Below are positions 44,391 to 54,899 of a stretch of 64,000 bases of DNA, piece after piece; position 1 is the first letter of the stretch, and each line of letters starts with the position of its first letter. A program made the translations under genes and the position numbers. The notes below the pieces were generated by a model. That model did no database searches. It was not told where the DNA came from and worked only from the letters and a program-made list of their open reading frames with translations. This stretch comes from Plumapathes pennacea (Eukaryota; Cnidaria; Anthozoa; Antipatharia; Myriopathidae). Location: the NCBI GenBank assembly GCA_964036295.1, contig OZ038472.1, positions 3,735,501 to 3,799,500 on the forward strand, in the 5' to 3' direction.

Positions 44391-44981
44391 TACTATCTTC
44401 GACATAAAATATGACTCTTTTTGCTTTATGGGACACGCGCAGGAGCTTTAAACATAGGTGAAGTCTGCATATTAGATCAACACCATTATGTATATTGTAT
44501 GAAGCAGTTAGGAATTACTACATTGCCACTTATGGGCGGCGTTTTGTGTAATTTTGTGGTATAACACTTTCAAATCCACTGAAAGTTTCTTCGTCTATTC
44601 TTCTTGTTTTTGTAAATTGGGACTGTAAATTTCCATTAAAAGTAGTCTTCGTTACACCTGCCGTGAAAAACAAACCCTATGCAAATCTTCTCACATCGGT
44701 GTGACAACTTATACCATTATTGGTAAAGTCTCCAATCACTTAACTGTTTAGTAAATAATATCCATTCTGTGGTCGTATATAATTATTCTGGAATCACTTC
44801 TAAGTTCACCGAATTCATGTAGTTCGACTATTATATATGTGAGGCTTGATTCAAGCTAAATCCTCATATGGCAAATTTCAATGAAATTCTGACAGTTTCA
44901 GGCAATTAAAGTTTAATGTCAATCATCTAAAAATTCTGTATAAAACGATCTGTTAATATGGTCACATTTCAAACATAAATT
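44391..44981. repeat. U block before the second 629-bp element
   Basis: Matches 23701-24298, with 'ttacacctgccgtgaaaaac' in place of 'ttacacctgttgtg'. Confidence 0.65.
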
Positions 44982-45610
44982 TATGGTTCACGGCCTGTCG
45001 GCAAATCGGATGCAGTCTTGAATTTGTACATGACGTCATGAAAGTTCGCGCCCGCGATTTGGCCGCGGCTGCCAGTATAATAACTATGGCAACAAATTGC
45101 TCCGCGCGAAATATAAAAAGTAAACTTTTCAATATCTTGTGTGGTGTTGTGGTTTCGATTCTTCTTGTCATCTTTCGATGCTGCATGGTTCGGATTCACG
45201 TCGAAGAAACGCACGAACCAGTTGAACGTAAATCGAAATGGAAGGTAGAGGAAACTATTCACTGTGTTACTTTCACCACCAGAAGCAAACTGGATAAATT
45301 TATCAAGACATTGTCGTTCCATAATTACAAAATTCAAAAGTTTGCCACAAAAATGTTGCCTTTTAACAACACGATACTTCATTTTGCACCTTTTCAAACC
45401 AAAATTCTGAAAACAGAAACAATAACTTTCTTTCAAACAAGACTTACTTTACATATCATCAATCCAAACGATGCTTTAATTTGTCTCCGTGACGCTATTT
45501 AGCGTGAAAATATCGACCGCTTTACGGCCAAATGCTTCCGCTACGACGTCATGCATAATTAACTTCGCATAATTTATTATTTAGGTCTCAGCCTTTGGCC
45601 GTGAACCATA
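44982..45610. mobile_element. 629-bp TIR element (copy B)
   Basis: The ends 'tatggttcacggcc' and 'ggccgtgaaccata' are perfect here, flanked by 'aaatt' at 44977-44981 and 45611-45615. Length equals copy A, and the insertion point in the U block is the same, so one insertion was later duplicated. Confidence 0.8.
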
Positions 45611-45708
45611 AAATTGCTTGAATAAGAGTGGCCAGGGATCACTATGTGTGAGATACGCTTCACGCAGAACCCAGGAAGGTGCACGAAATTTAGTAGACGA
45701 GAAAAATA

Positions 45709-46656
45709 ATGATGAATACAGACAACCGGAGCGAGCCAGTACGAGAGGGCGAAGAGTTCTCCTGCAGCTTATTTATTGATAGAACGTCTTTCAAATTAGA
45801 TGGTGACCCCGTTATTCAGATAATAGTCTGCATCTTCATGATACCGACCTGACAAACCTCCTGGTGATAATCTCAATTTGGCGGACTCCATCTCTACATT
45901 CGCCGTCAAATATCTTACTCGTCGGTCTCGCTTTTTCTGACTTAGGTGTTAGCTTGGTGGCACAAACGACATTTATGGTTTCGATTGTTTCTAAGATCAA
46001 ACAAGAAGCCGATCTGTATTGCAAAGCAAGACTAGCTACACAGATCTTCGGATATTGCCTTTGTATAGTTTCAATCTTCACTCTTACAGCCATAAGCCTG
46101 GACCGCTACATTGCAATTCATCTTCACCTCAGATATCAAGAGCCTTGTGACTGTAAAACGAACACTAACAGTCCTGATCATAATCTGGATAGCAGGAAGT
46201 TTCTGCCGTTTATTGTATGGCTTGAAAGTTTTAATCGTTCGATATTTAATAGTTTTTTTCGCGTTTCTGTCCCTTTCCGTCATCATTATTGCCACCTGCT
46301 CGATATATCGAGTGGTTCGTCGTCATCAGACACAAATGACTGCTCAGATGCAGGTACAAATTGAACACAGTGAAGGAAGTTCCCTAAATTTGCCACAGTT
46401 TAAAAGATCCTTCATGAACATGTTAATCTTATGTTGGGGTCTTCTACTTTGTTATATTCCTTTCTTTATTGTATCTTGGATTATATTAACAACAGATCCT
46501 ACCCCATCAAAACAATCCGCCTTCGAATTTTCAGTTCTCTTGCTGAATTTCAATTCGTCTCTTAATCCCTTCCTGTACTTCTTGCGTTATCAGCCAATCC
46601 GTGCCGCTCTCACAAAACTTGTACGAAATTTATTTTGCAAACATCCTGCCCAGTGA
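45709..46656 (+). pseudogene. Class A GPCR (class F3), broken (copy B)
   Basis: A 16-base deletion in TM1 (at about 45850) and one extra base near 46147 break the frame. From TM4 to the 'KHPAQ' tail the second frame is open, including 'CYIPFFIV' and 'NPFLYFLRYQ', where the TM7 'YCW' has become 'YFL'. It shares the 46147-type insertion with 25026. Confidence 0.9.
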
Positions 46657-47001
46657 AGATCGAGAACACTAGTCGAGCGTGTATACATTTCGTGTCTCTT
46701 TGTCTAATACAGTCTTTCAAAATCGGCACGTTTCTTCCACGATAACCAATGCCGATTTCACGAATACGATACGGCCTGTTCATATTCTCCATGTAACGTC
46801 TCTTGAGTTAAATAGTTTTTGGTTCACAACCGAATCATTACATGATGACATTTGATGGCACTCTTAGCATATTGCAAGTATATAAAGGCTACAGAGTAGT
46901 TAGGCAAAACAGTAAATCATTTTCACATAAAACTACTGTCAGCAGAAGATTATTTATCTTATAGGACGATCAGCTATATTATCAGTTTATGGTATTATTG
47001 C
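46657..47001. repeat. Class F3 downstream flank (copy B)
   Basis: Matches 25992-26336; no gene. Confidence 0.65.
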
Positions 47002-47148
47002 GTGTTGATGAGGGTAATGGAACGCCGTGAAAGAGACAATAGCTGACGTTTCGAGCGCTGGCCCTTCGTCAGAGCGAAAGACGAAGGGCCAGCGCTCAAA
47101 ACATCAGCTATTGTCTCTTTCACGGCGTTCCATTACCCTCATCAACAC
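47002..47148. repeat. 69-bp-arm hairpin from PLE tails (copy B)
   Basis: Same hairpin as 26337-26483. Both arms carry matching changes relative to copy A (left 'gccgtgaaagag', right 'ctctttcacggc'), so pairing is kept. Confidence 0.85.
47041..47075 (-). ncRNA. Hammerhead-like core in hairpin (copy B)
   Basis: The minus strand again gives GCT, CTGACGA, the GGGC/GCTC stem II, CGAAA, ACGT, C, AGC, identical to copy A in the core. Confidence 0.55.
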
Positions 47149-47884
47149 ACAGTTGATACACCAGTTTGTCTTCCGCCACGCCGACGCAGTCAACCTAGTT
47201 CTCTTAAAAGTTGGTATTACACTAAGGTATTATTGGTGTGTCAACCGTCTCGAAAGTGTAGACTTTCAGTAGCTTATAGGACAACCAGCTATATTACCAG
47301 ATTATTGTATTATTGGTATGTAAACCGTCTCGAAAGTGTGGACTTTTAGTCTAGCTCCCATAGTTTAGTATGTAAATGTTTTGAAATAATGATTGTCAAA
47401 TGGTGGAGGTTCTTATTCGAATAATTCAATACAAATGACGATCACTATTTATAAATGTAAGGTTTGTTCCAAACCCAATGAGCATGCGCGGTGTATATCG
47501 TATGATTTGCGTGCTGTGTATTGCAAAAATTAGTAGTATACGGACAAAGATCAAATTCACTAAATACTTTTGCATCCATTCTTCTTAACGTTTCCTCGTG
47601 AAATTAGTGTCACAAACATTGCACTTAACAACGTGCATTACACCTGTTCTCTTGCGGTTAATAATTGTCCATACAATGGCAAATTTCAATAAAATTTTGA
47701 CAGTTTCAAGCAATTAAAGTTTAATTTCAATCATCTAAAAATTCTGTATAACTTGTTAATATGGTCACATTTCAAATAGAAATGACCTAAATAGGAGTGG
47801 CCAGGGATCACTATATGTGAAACTCGATTCACGAAGAACCCATTAATGAAGGTGCACAAAATTTAGTGGACGAGAAAAACAAAA
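47149..47884. repeat. Upstream block of the F4 receptor copy at 47885
   Basis: Duplicate of 26484-27214, including TATATGT in 'gatcactatatgtg'. Confidence 0.6.
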
Positions 47885-48846
47885 ATGGGTCCAACAGACA
47901 ACCAGACCGGGCTAGTACAAAAAGGCGACGAGTTATCCTGCAGCTTATTGATCAATAAGACTGCTTTTGAGCTGCACGGGGCCCCGCTATTCAGATTATA
48001 ATCTGCATCTTGATGATACCGACGTGCCTGACAGCAACACTGGCAAACCTCTTGGTGATAATCTCAATTTGGCGGACTCCATCTCTACACTCGCCGTCCA
48101 ATATCTTACTCGTCGGTCTCGCTTTTTCTGACTTAGGTGTTGGCTTGGTGACGGATCCCGTATTCACAGTTTCAGTTGTTTCTAAGATCAAGCAAGAAGC
48201 CGATGTGTTTTGCAAGGCACGGCAAGCTGCAATGATCTCCGCCCACTTCTTCTGTGCGGTTTCGCTCTTCATTTTGACAGCCATAAGCCTGGACCGCTAC
48301 ATTGCAATTTATGTTCACCTCAGATACCAAGAAATTGTGACTATAAAACGAACACTTACAGTGTTGATCATCATCTGGATAGTGGGAAGTATCTACGGTG
48401 TATTGTATGGGTTGGACATTTTAATCTTGCCATTTTTAACAGTTTGCTCAGGGTTTCTGTCGCTATTCATCATCATTGTTGCCAGTTTTTCGATATATCG
48501 CGTGGCCCTCCGTCATCAGGCACAAATAACCGCTCAGTTACAGGTACAAACTGAACACAGTGGAGGAAGTTCTCTAAACTTCTTAGAGTTTAAAAAATCC
48601 TTCATGAACATGTTAATCTTATGTTGCAGCCTTCTACTTTGTTATCTTCCTTATATTATTGTATTTGGGATTATATCAACAACAGGTCTTACCCCATCAA
48701 AGCAATCCATTTTAGAATTTTCATATTTCTTGGTGCATTTCAATTCGTCTCTCAATCCCTTCCTGTACTGCTGGCGTTATCAGCCAATTCGTGCTGCTAT
48801 CACAAAACTTGTGCGGGGTTTATTTTGGAAACATTCTGCCCAGTGA
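47885..48846 (+). pseudogene. Class A GPCR (class F4), frameshift near N-terminus
   Basis: The N-terminal ATG frame ends after about 37 codons because one base is missing at about 47979 ('cacggggcccc' against 'cacggcggcccc' in the intact copy). A 3-base insertion near codon 4 is harmless. From TM1 onward (48010) the second frame is open for some 278 codons with every receptor motif, ending 'GLFWKHSAQ'. No ATG is well placed to rescue TM1. Either a young pseudogene or an error in the sequence. Confidence 0.9.
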
Positions 48847-50202
48847 AGAGGGAAAAGACTAGTCAAGCGATCAGGCATATCCTGTAATTCAGTCTAACAT
48901 ATTGTATAATAAAGATCATGTTTCTTCGACGATATTCAATGCCATTTCACGAGAACAACCCCCATGTAAAGATGAAGGCAAGGTCTTTATTTTTTTTTTA
49001 CTGCTGCCAAAGAATAAAAGCACTCAGGAGTAGTTATGCAATCAATAAATTATTTTAACGTTTAAACTAGACCGTTAACTTGCAGGAAGATTAGCTATAA
49101 TGTAAAGCATATTATTTATTGTTAGTGCGTGAGCCGTTTCAAATATCTGGAGTTTGTGCAGTGTGTATAGTGCCCTAAAATGTTTTTTCTCTGGACTAGG
49201 TAAAATCTACTGCCACAGACTGCTACTGCAGATATTCGTAATGCCAAGAGAGGCGCTGAAATGCATAAAAAATCACACAGCACGTGTGCCTGAGAACACA
49301 AGTTTGGAAAAACGAACAAAAATTGATTTCATAACGAAAAAGGGTGCCTTTGAGAGTATAATTTGAGTAAAGGGGAGAGGCTTGCAACATAAAATTGTAC
49401 TTCTATTCAAATATAATATGATCAACAGTGTTTAAAATGAAGCCTTTATGATAACAGGGAATGTTGTTTTAGTACAACTGCTGCTCAATTCCGACACTTT
49501 TTCCACCTAATAGTTTAAAAGAATATTCGGATTACAGAGTTGCCACGTTACACAGCAAATAATCTTGACAAAAAACTCAAAGTGCCTGGGTGTCGAAACA
49601 GAAAACAAATTTGTGTGCTGCTGGATATTTTCAAATATTTCAGAATGAATAATGAGCATCTTCGTAATAACATTTTGTAATTTACATTTTGCCAATGATC
49701 GGGTGTGACCAACTGCCCAGATATAAAATGATTTCCTATCAAACCTGAAACACAGGACAGACACTCACACTTATTACGAAGATAGATCGGGAGCGAGCTA
49801 GAAAAGGGCAGTATTGAAAAGAGATTCTTATTAAAGCAGCTTGGACAGACTTCGACAGTTTAACAGACTCCACAAAGACCAGTCGGGCAAATACTTCTCC
49901 GTATAGACCTCATGCTCGCTTAATGAAATAATTACCATAAAACGATTAGGACCAGTCTTGGCATGGCGACAACAGGAATAAAACATTCAAATGTTTACAA
50001 CAAAAAAAACATGCATCGAGCTTCCCTGCTTTTTAAAATGTTTCTTACATTATACTATGGACAAGCTCGAGAAGGTATTTGGGCTTCTTTTTAAAATGCA
50101 CTAAACAATTTTATGCAGAAATGTTCACCGCTAATAATTTATCGCTCTTATTTGATATGAGTTTTCATAACAGGGCCGCTGAACAGGACAGTATTTATCA
50201 AA
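48847..50202. repeat. Class F4 downstream flank, copy D4
   Basis: Closely matches 28175-29584, with a deletion near 49160 and small indels. No gene. Confidence 0.8.
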
Positions 50203-50378
50203 ATGGTTCTCCACAACACAAGCGGTCTACTAAAGGAAAACGACAACTCCTCCTGTACTAACTTTCTTTCTAGAGGTTCTTTTAAGTTAGATGGCGGGCT
50301 CTTGTGCCGACGAGACTATTGCGCCCGACAGCAACACTGAGAAACCTCCTGGTGATAATCTCAATTTGGCAGACTCTA
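50203..50378 (+). pseudogene. Relic GPCR N-terminus plus TM1 trace
   Basis: Begins with the relic start 'MVLHNTSGLLKENDNSS', Cys, 'FLSRGSFKLDGG', followed by a degraded TM1 region ending near 'gataatctcaatttggcaga'. Unlike 29585 it has not received an F2 core, so it shows the state before that conversion. Confidence 0.7.
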
Positions 50379-51695
50379 GATTCTGTCCGTATAGAAGCGA
50401 CATGAAAGGAATTGCCCGGAAATTGATATTTTGTGCACCTTAACGTTTCTTTTCTTTTTTTTGTTTAATAAACATCTTTTTACGACTATACAAATGCTAT
50501 CTTCCACATAAAATTTGACTCTTTTTGTGTTTTGGGAACGAGCAAGAGCTTTAAACACAGATGAATTCTGCATACTAGATCAACATCTTGTATGATTAGC
50601 AGTTAGGAATAACTAAATTGATAGTTCGGGTATTTGTAAAATTTTGTGGAATAACACTTTCAAATCCATTAAAAACCTCTTCGTTTATTCTTCTGGTTTT
50701 TGTAAATTGGGACTGTAAATTTCACTTTAAAATATTCTTCATTACACCTGTTGTGAAAAATAAACCCTATGCAAATCTCCTCATATCGGTAAAACTGTCA
50801 ACTTATAACATTATTGGTAAAGTCTCCGATTTATAATTTTCTAAACAGTTAAAACTGTTTAGAAAATTATATCCATTCTGTCTGGAATCAGTTCTAAGTT
50901 CACCGAATACATGTAGTTCGACCACTACAAATGTGAGGCTTGATTCAATCTAAATCCGAAAGAGGGTGCAAATATGTTATCGGACAATACTTTTTTACAT
51001 CAAAATGGGCCTATTGCAGACAATCGGAGCGTGCTAGTCTGGGATTTCTTCCAGTTCTCCTTTAGCTTCTTTAATAAATCTTCTTTTGGGTTAGATGAAA
51101 TATAGTATACATATACCAAACCAAGCCCAGCCGACCGAAATAAACTTTACACTCGTTTACGGGAAGTAAAAAGTACTGAGATTGTATATGATTGCGAAAT
51201 GAAGGAGGTTTATTTCAATAACTCAATAAAAATGACAATCGCTATTTATAAATGTGAGGTTTGCCCCAAACCCAATGAGCATGCGCGGTGCATATCGTAT
51301 GATTCGCGTGCTGTGTATTGTAAAAAGTAGTAGTATACGGACAAAGATCAAATTCACTAAATACTTTTCCATCCATTCTTCCTATCGTTTGCTTGTGAAT
51401 TTAATGTCACAAACGTTGCACTTAATAACGTGCATTACACCTGTTCTCATACGGACAATAAACTTCCACACAATGGTAAAACTACACTGAGAATTTAAAT
51501 AAGATTGTGACAGTTTCAGGCAATTAGAGTTTAATGTCAATCATCAAAAATTCTGTATAAAATAACCTGTTAATATGGTCACATTTCAAATAGATATTGC
51601 CTGAATAGGAGTGGCCAGGAATCACTATATGTAAGATTCCATTCCCGCAGAACCCAAAGGAAGCTGCACGAAATTTAGTGGACGAGAAAAACAAA
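50379..51695. repeat. U block with a new palindrome, ending in a lone receptor start
   Basis: Standard U-block phrases appear in order. At 50832-50871 an almost perfect 19-bp-arm palindrome replaces the simple phrase found in other copies. The block ends with the usual pre-ATG sequence. Confidence 0.7.
50832..50871. repeat. Local 40-bp palindrome (template-switch type)
   Basis: Arms 50832-50850 and 50853-50871 are exact reverse complements around 'aa'. Paralogous blocks read 'gatcacttaactgtttag' at this place with no palindrome. Confidence 0.8.
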
Positions 51696-51788
51696 ATGAA
51701 TCCAGGGCGAAACATTCTCGCCGCGCGCAAAATGGAACAAAAAATGACGCGTTCGCAAACTTTGCTTCCGAAAATTGATCACGTCTAA
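51696..51788 (+). pseudogene. Receptor start codon fused to unrelated sequence
   Basis: The promoter-like block and 'ATGAATCCAG' match the start of 57769, but after four codons the sequence is unrelated and stops after 30 codons. It is a receptor copy cut off directly after the start. Confidence 0.55.
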
Positions 51789-52611
51789 GCTAATAAACAA
51801 GTTGATCTGGTTCCTGACGAGTGCAATACGCTCCCATCTTTGCACTCGTTTTGGCCTTTTGCCATACGGCATAATGGTTCAACATTATTATCAGCATATT
51901 GTATGATTAGGATGTTTTGTAAAATTCAGTGGTATCACATTTTCAAATCCACTGAAAGCTTCTTCGTCACTATTCTATTTTCTGTAAATTAGGACTATAA
52001 ATTTCCATTTAAAATATTCTTAATTACACCTGTTGTGAAAAACAAACCCTATGCAAACCTTCTCACATCGGTAATGTGACAACTTATAGCCGAATACATG
52101 TAGTTCGACCAAGCCCAGCTAATAGAAATTTACTTTACGTTCATTTACGGGAAGTAAAAATAGAAATGACGATCGCTATTTATAAATGTGAGGTTTGTTC
52201 CAAACCCCAGGAGCATGCGCGGTGTATATAGTATGATATGCTTGCAGTGTATTGCAAAAATTAGTAGTATACGGACATCATCAAATTCACTAAATACTTT
52301 TCCATCCATTTCTCTTATCGTTTGCTTGTGAACTTAATGTCGCAAAACATTGCGCTTAATAACGTGCATTACACCTGTTCTCATACGGAAAATAATAACC
52401 AAACAATGGTACATTTGAATAGAATTGTGACAGTTTCAGGCAATTAACGCTAAATGTCCATCATCTAAAATTCTGTATAATATAATATGTTAATATGATC
52501 ACATTTCAAATATATATTCCGTGAATAGGGGTGACTAGGTATTACTGTGTGAGATTCGATTCACGCAGAACCCAAAGGAAGGTGCGCGAAATTTAGTAGA
52601 CGAGAGAAAAA
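51789..52611. repeat. Second, shortened U block before 52612
   Basis: U-block phrases resume near 51890, with internal deletions (for example at about 52090), and run to the ATG at 52612. The TATA-like site is degraded here ('tattactgtgtgag'). Confidence 0.6.
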
Positions 52612-53562
52612 ATGATGAATCGAGACAACCAAAGTGAGGGAAACGAGTTCTCCTGCAACTTATTTATTACTAGAACTGCTTTTGAGCTGGATGGAAGCCC
52701 CGCTATTCAGATTATAATGTGCATCTTGATGATACCGACCTGCCTGACAACAATACTGGCAAACCTCCTGGTGATAATCTCAATTTGGCGGACTCCATCT
52801 CTACATTCGCCGTCAAATATCTTACTCGTCAATCTCGCTTTTTCTGACTTAGGTGTTGGTTTGGTGACAGATCCTGCATCTATAGTTTTGATTGTTTCCA
52901 AGATCAAGCAAGAAGCCGATGTGTTTTGCAAGGCAAGTGAAGCTACATGGATCTCCGGTTACTGCCTCTGTGCGGTTTCTGTTTGCACTCTCACAGTCAT
53001 AAGTCTGGACCGCTACATTGCAATCCATCTTCACCTCAGATATCAAGAGATTGTGACGGTAAAACGAACACTAAAAGTGTTGATCATCATCTGGATAATA
53101 GGAAGCATCTACAGTTTATTATATGGCTTCAATATTTCATTCATTCAACCCTTAATGATTTTCTCAGTATTTTTTGTTCTTGCCGTCATCATGTTTGCCA
53201 GTTGCTCGATATATCGAGTGGTTCGTCGTCACAAGACACAAATAACTGCTCAGATGCAGGTGCAAATTCAACACAATGAAGGAAGTTCCTTAAACTTGCC
53301 ACGATTTAAAAGATCCTTCATGAACATGTTAATCTTATGTTGGAGCCTTCTACTTTGTTATCTCCCTTACCTTACTACAAGTGGAATTATATGGACAACA
53401 GGTCTTACCCGATCAAAGCAATTCGCTTCTGATTTCTTAATTCTCTTAGTGTGTTTCAATTCATCTCTCAATCCCTTCCTGTACTGCTGGCGTTATCAGC
53501 CAATTCGTGCCGCTCTCACAAAACTTTTGCGGGATATATTTTGCAAAATGTCTCACCAGTGA
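52612..53562 (+). CDS. Orphan class A GPCR (class F2), intact
   Basis: 316 residues, intronless, with a shorter N-terminus ('MMNRDNQSEGNEFSCNLF'; sequon N-Q-S). TM1 'TILANLLVII', TM2 'LAFSDLGVGL', TM3 'ISLDRYIAIHLHLRYQE' (preceded by a Val, 'TVISLDRY'), short Cys-free loop 2 ('GFNISFIQP'), TM6 'CYLPYLTT' and TM7 'SSLNPFLYCWRYQ'. The tail is 'CKMSHQ'. Its loop 2/TM5 stretch is distinctive and shared with the neighbour at 57769, so these two form a recent pair. No paralogous TATA box is preserved upstream. The ligand is unknown. Confidence 0.93.
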   Translation: MMNRDNQSEGNEFSCNLFITRTAFELDGSPAIQIIMCILMIPTCLTTILANLLVIISIWRTPSLHSPSNILLVNLAFSDLGVGLVTDPASIVLIVSKIKQEADVFCKASEATWISGYCLCAVSVCTLTVISLDRYIAIHLHLRYQEIVTVKRTLKVLIIIWIIGSIYSLLYGFNISFIQPLMIFSVFFVLAVIMFASCSIYRVVRRHKTQITAQMQVQIQHNEGSSLNLPRFKRSFMNMLILCWSLLLCYLPYLTTSGIIWTTGLTRSKQFASDFLILLVCFNSSLNPFLYCWRYQPIRAALTKLLRDIFCKMSHQ

Positions 53563-54418
53563 AGAACAAGAAGACTAGTGAAGCGCTTAGACATAATCAT
53601 TTTCTTAGTCTTTCAGCATCAGCATGTTTCTTCGACGATATTCAGTGCTAATTTCACAAGAACGACAAGGCCTGTTTATAATGATTCTATCGGAGTTTTT
53701 TTTTTTTTGAAAATCTAAGATTCACAACCGAGCCTTGAGTTCATAACATGTTGTTTTACTGCTGCCTAATTCCGACATTTTATTTATCGTATGCGTAGCC
53801 TCCATAGCTTCTTGTAAATGTTGTGAAACAGTGACTTCATAAAAAGAGGCATCTTTTGATGTTTTTTCTGTGCTGTATATGTATGAATCTGTCATAAAGG
53901 ACTCCTCTAGAGAGTAGGGTGCAACACAAAACTGACTGTTATTCAAATAAAATAGGACCGACAATATTCCGTTTGCAAGTGTCTTTGTCTTTTTAATTTT
54001 TTTTTTTTTTTTTTTTTCATCCTTTCCCTTTTCGTGTGTTTGTGAGTTTAAAGCCAGGACTTATATTTCACTCGTACAGACTCATTTTAACTTAATATGT
54101 ACTGTAAACGGAGAGGTAACGCTGGGAGCACAATCTAATAAAACAGTATACATATACAGGCTTGACATACAGCACAGAATGTTATTTATGCTTCGCCGCC
54201 CTGTTGATTTCTGACTAAACTATGTTTGTGTAGAAGAGACATGAAAGTAGTCATTTGGAAATTGATTTTTTGTGCATCTTAACTTTTCTTCTTATTATCT
54301 TTTTCAATAAAGACCTATTTGCGACTATACAAATGCTATCTTCCACCTAAAATTTGACTCTTCAGTTGTATTTGGGGCACGCGCAGGAACTTTAAACATA
54401 GGTGACTACGGGATATTA
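53563..54418. repeat. Class F2 downstream flank with poly-T run
   Basis: Similar to 22886-23700 and 58702-59560. It contains a T-run (about 53997-54017) and no gene. Confidence 0.7.
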
Positions 54419-54650
54419 AGCTGGTGTTACACTGGTCGAATCGCAACGACGATTTGCAACGCCGATTTGCTCCAAATCTACGCAACGGCGTTGCAAGTTT
54501 TTGAATTGCTTTCAAAAACTTGCAACGCGTTGCAGCACTGCAAACATCGCGAAAAATCGTTCGCAATAGGGTGTTACACCTCAACGATTTTTCGCGCAAC
54601 ATCGCATCGTTGCAAATTGTCGTTGCAAATCGACCAGTGTAACACCACCT
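54419..54650. mobile_element. Harbinger-like MITE (232 bp), TTA target
   Basis: The ends 'agctggtgttacactggtcga' (first 20 used as diagnostic) and its complement are flanked by TTA on both sides (54416-54418, 54651-54653). The paralogous block at 59570-59585 reads straight through 'gatattagatcaac', the empty site. The interior holds nested inverted copies of 'ttgcaacg' and 'aaaaatcg'. TWA targets and this end structure suit PIF/Harbinger. Confidence 0.88.
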
Positions 54651-54653
54651 TTA

Positions 54654-54899
54654 GATCAACACCATTTTGCATATTGTATGATTAGCAGTTAGGAATTATT
54701 ACATTTTCATTTAGGGTGTTTTGTGGTTTATAAATACGACGTTTAGCCGTTGTCCAATAAGCATGGCTATTGTTTGTTTAGACCAGTACGTTCTTAACCG
54801 CGGTCTAAACTTTGTTTAAAAAATCGGCCCCTGGAGTTTGTGCAGCCTGCATAGCTTTGTAAATGTTGAAAAACAATACCTATAAATACAATAATAATA
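54654..54899. other. Short non-coding block shared with 59580-59800
   Basis: Contains 'ccgttgtccaataagcatgg' and 'taaccgcggtctaaac', also present at 59680-59740. No gene. Confidence 0.5.
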
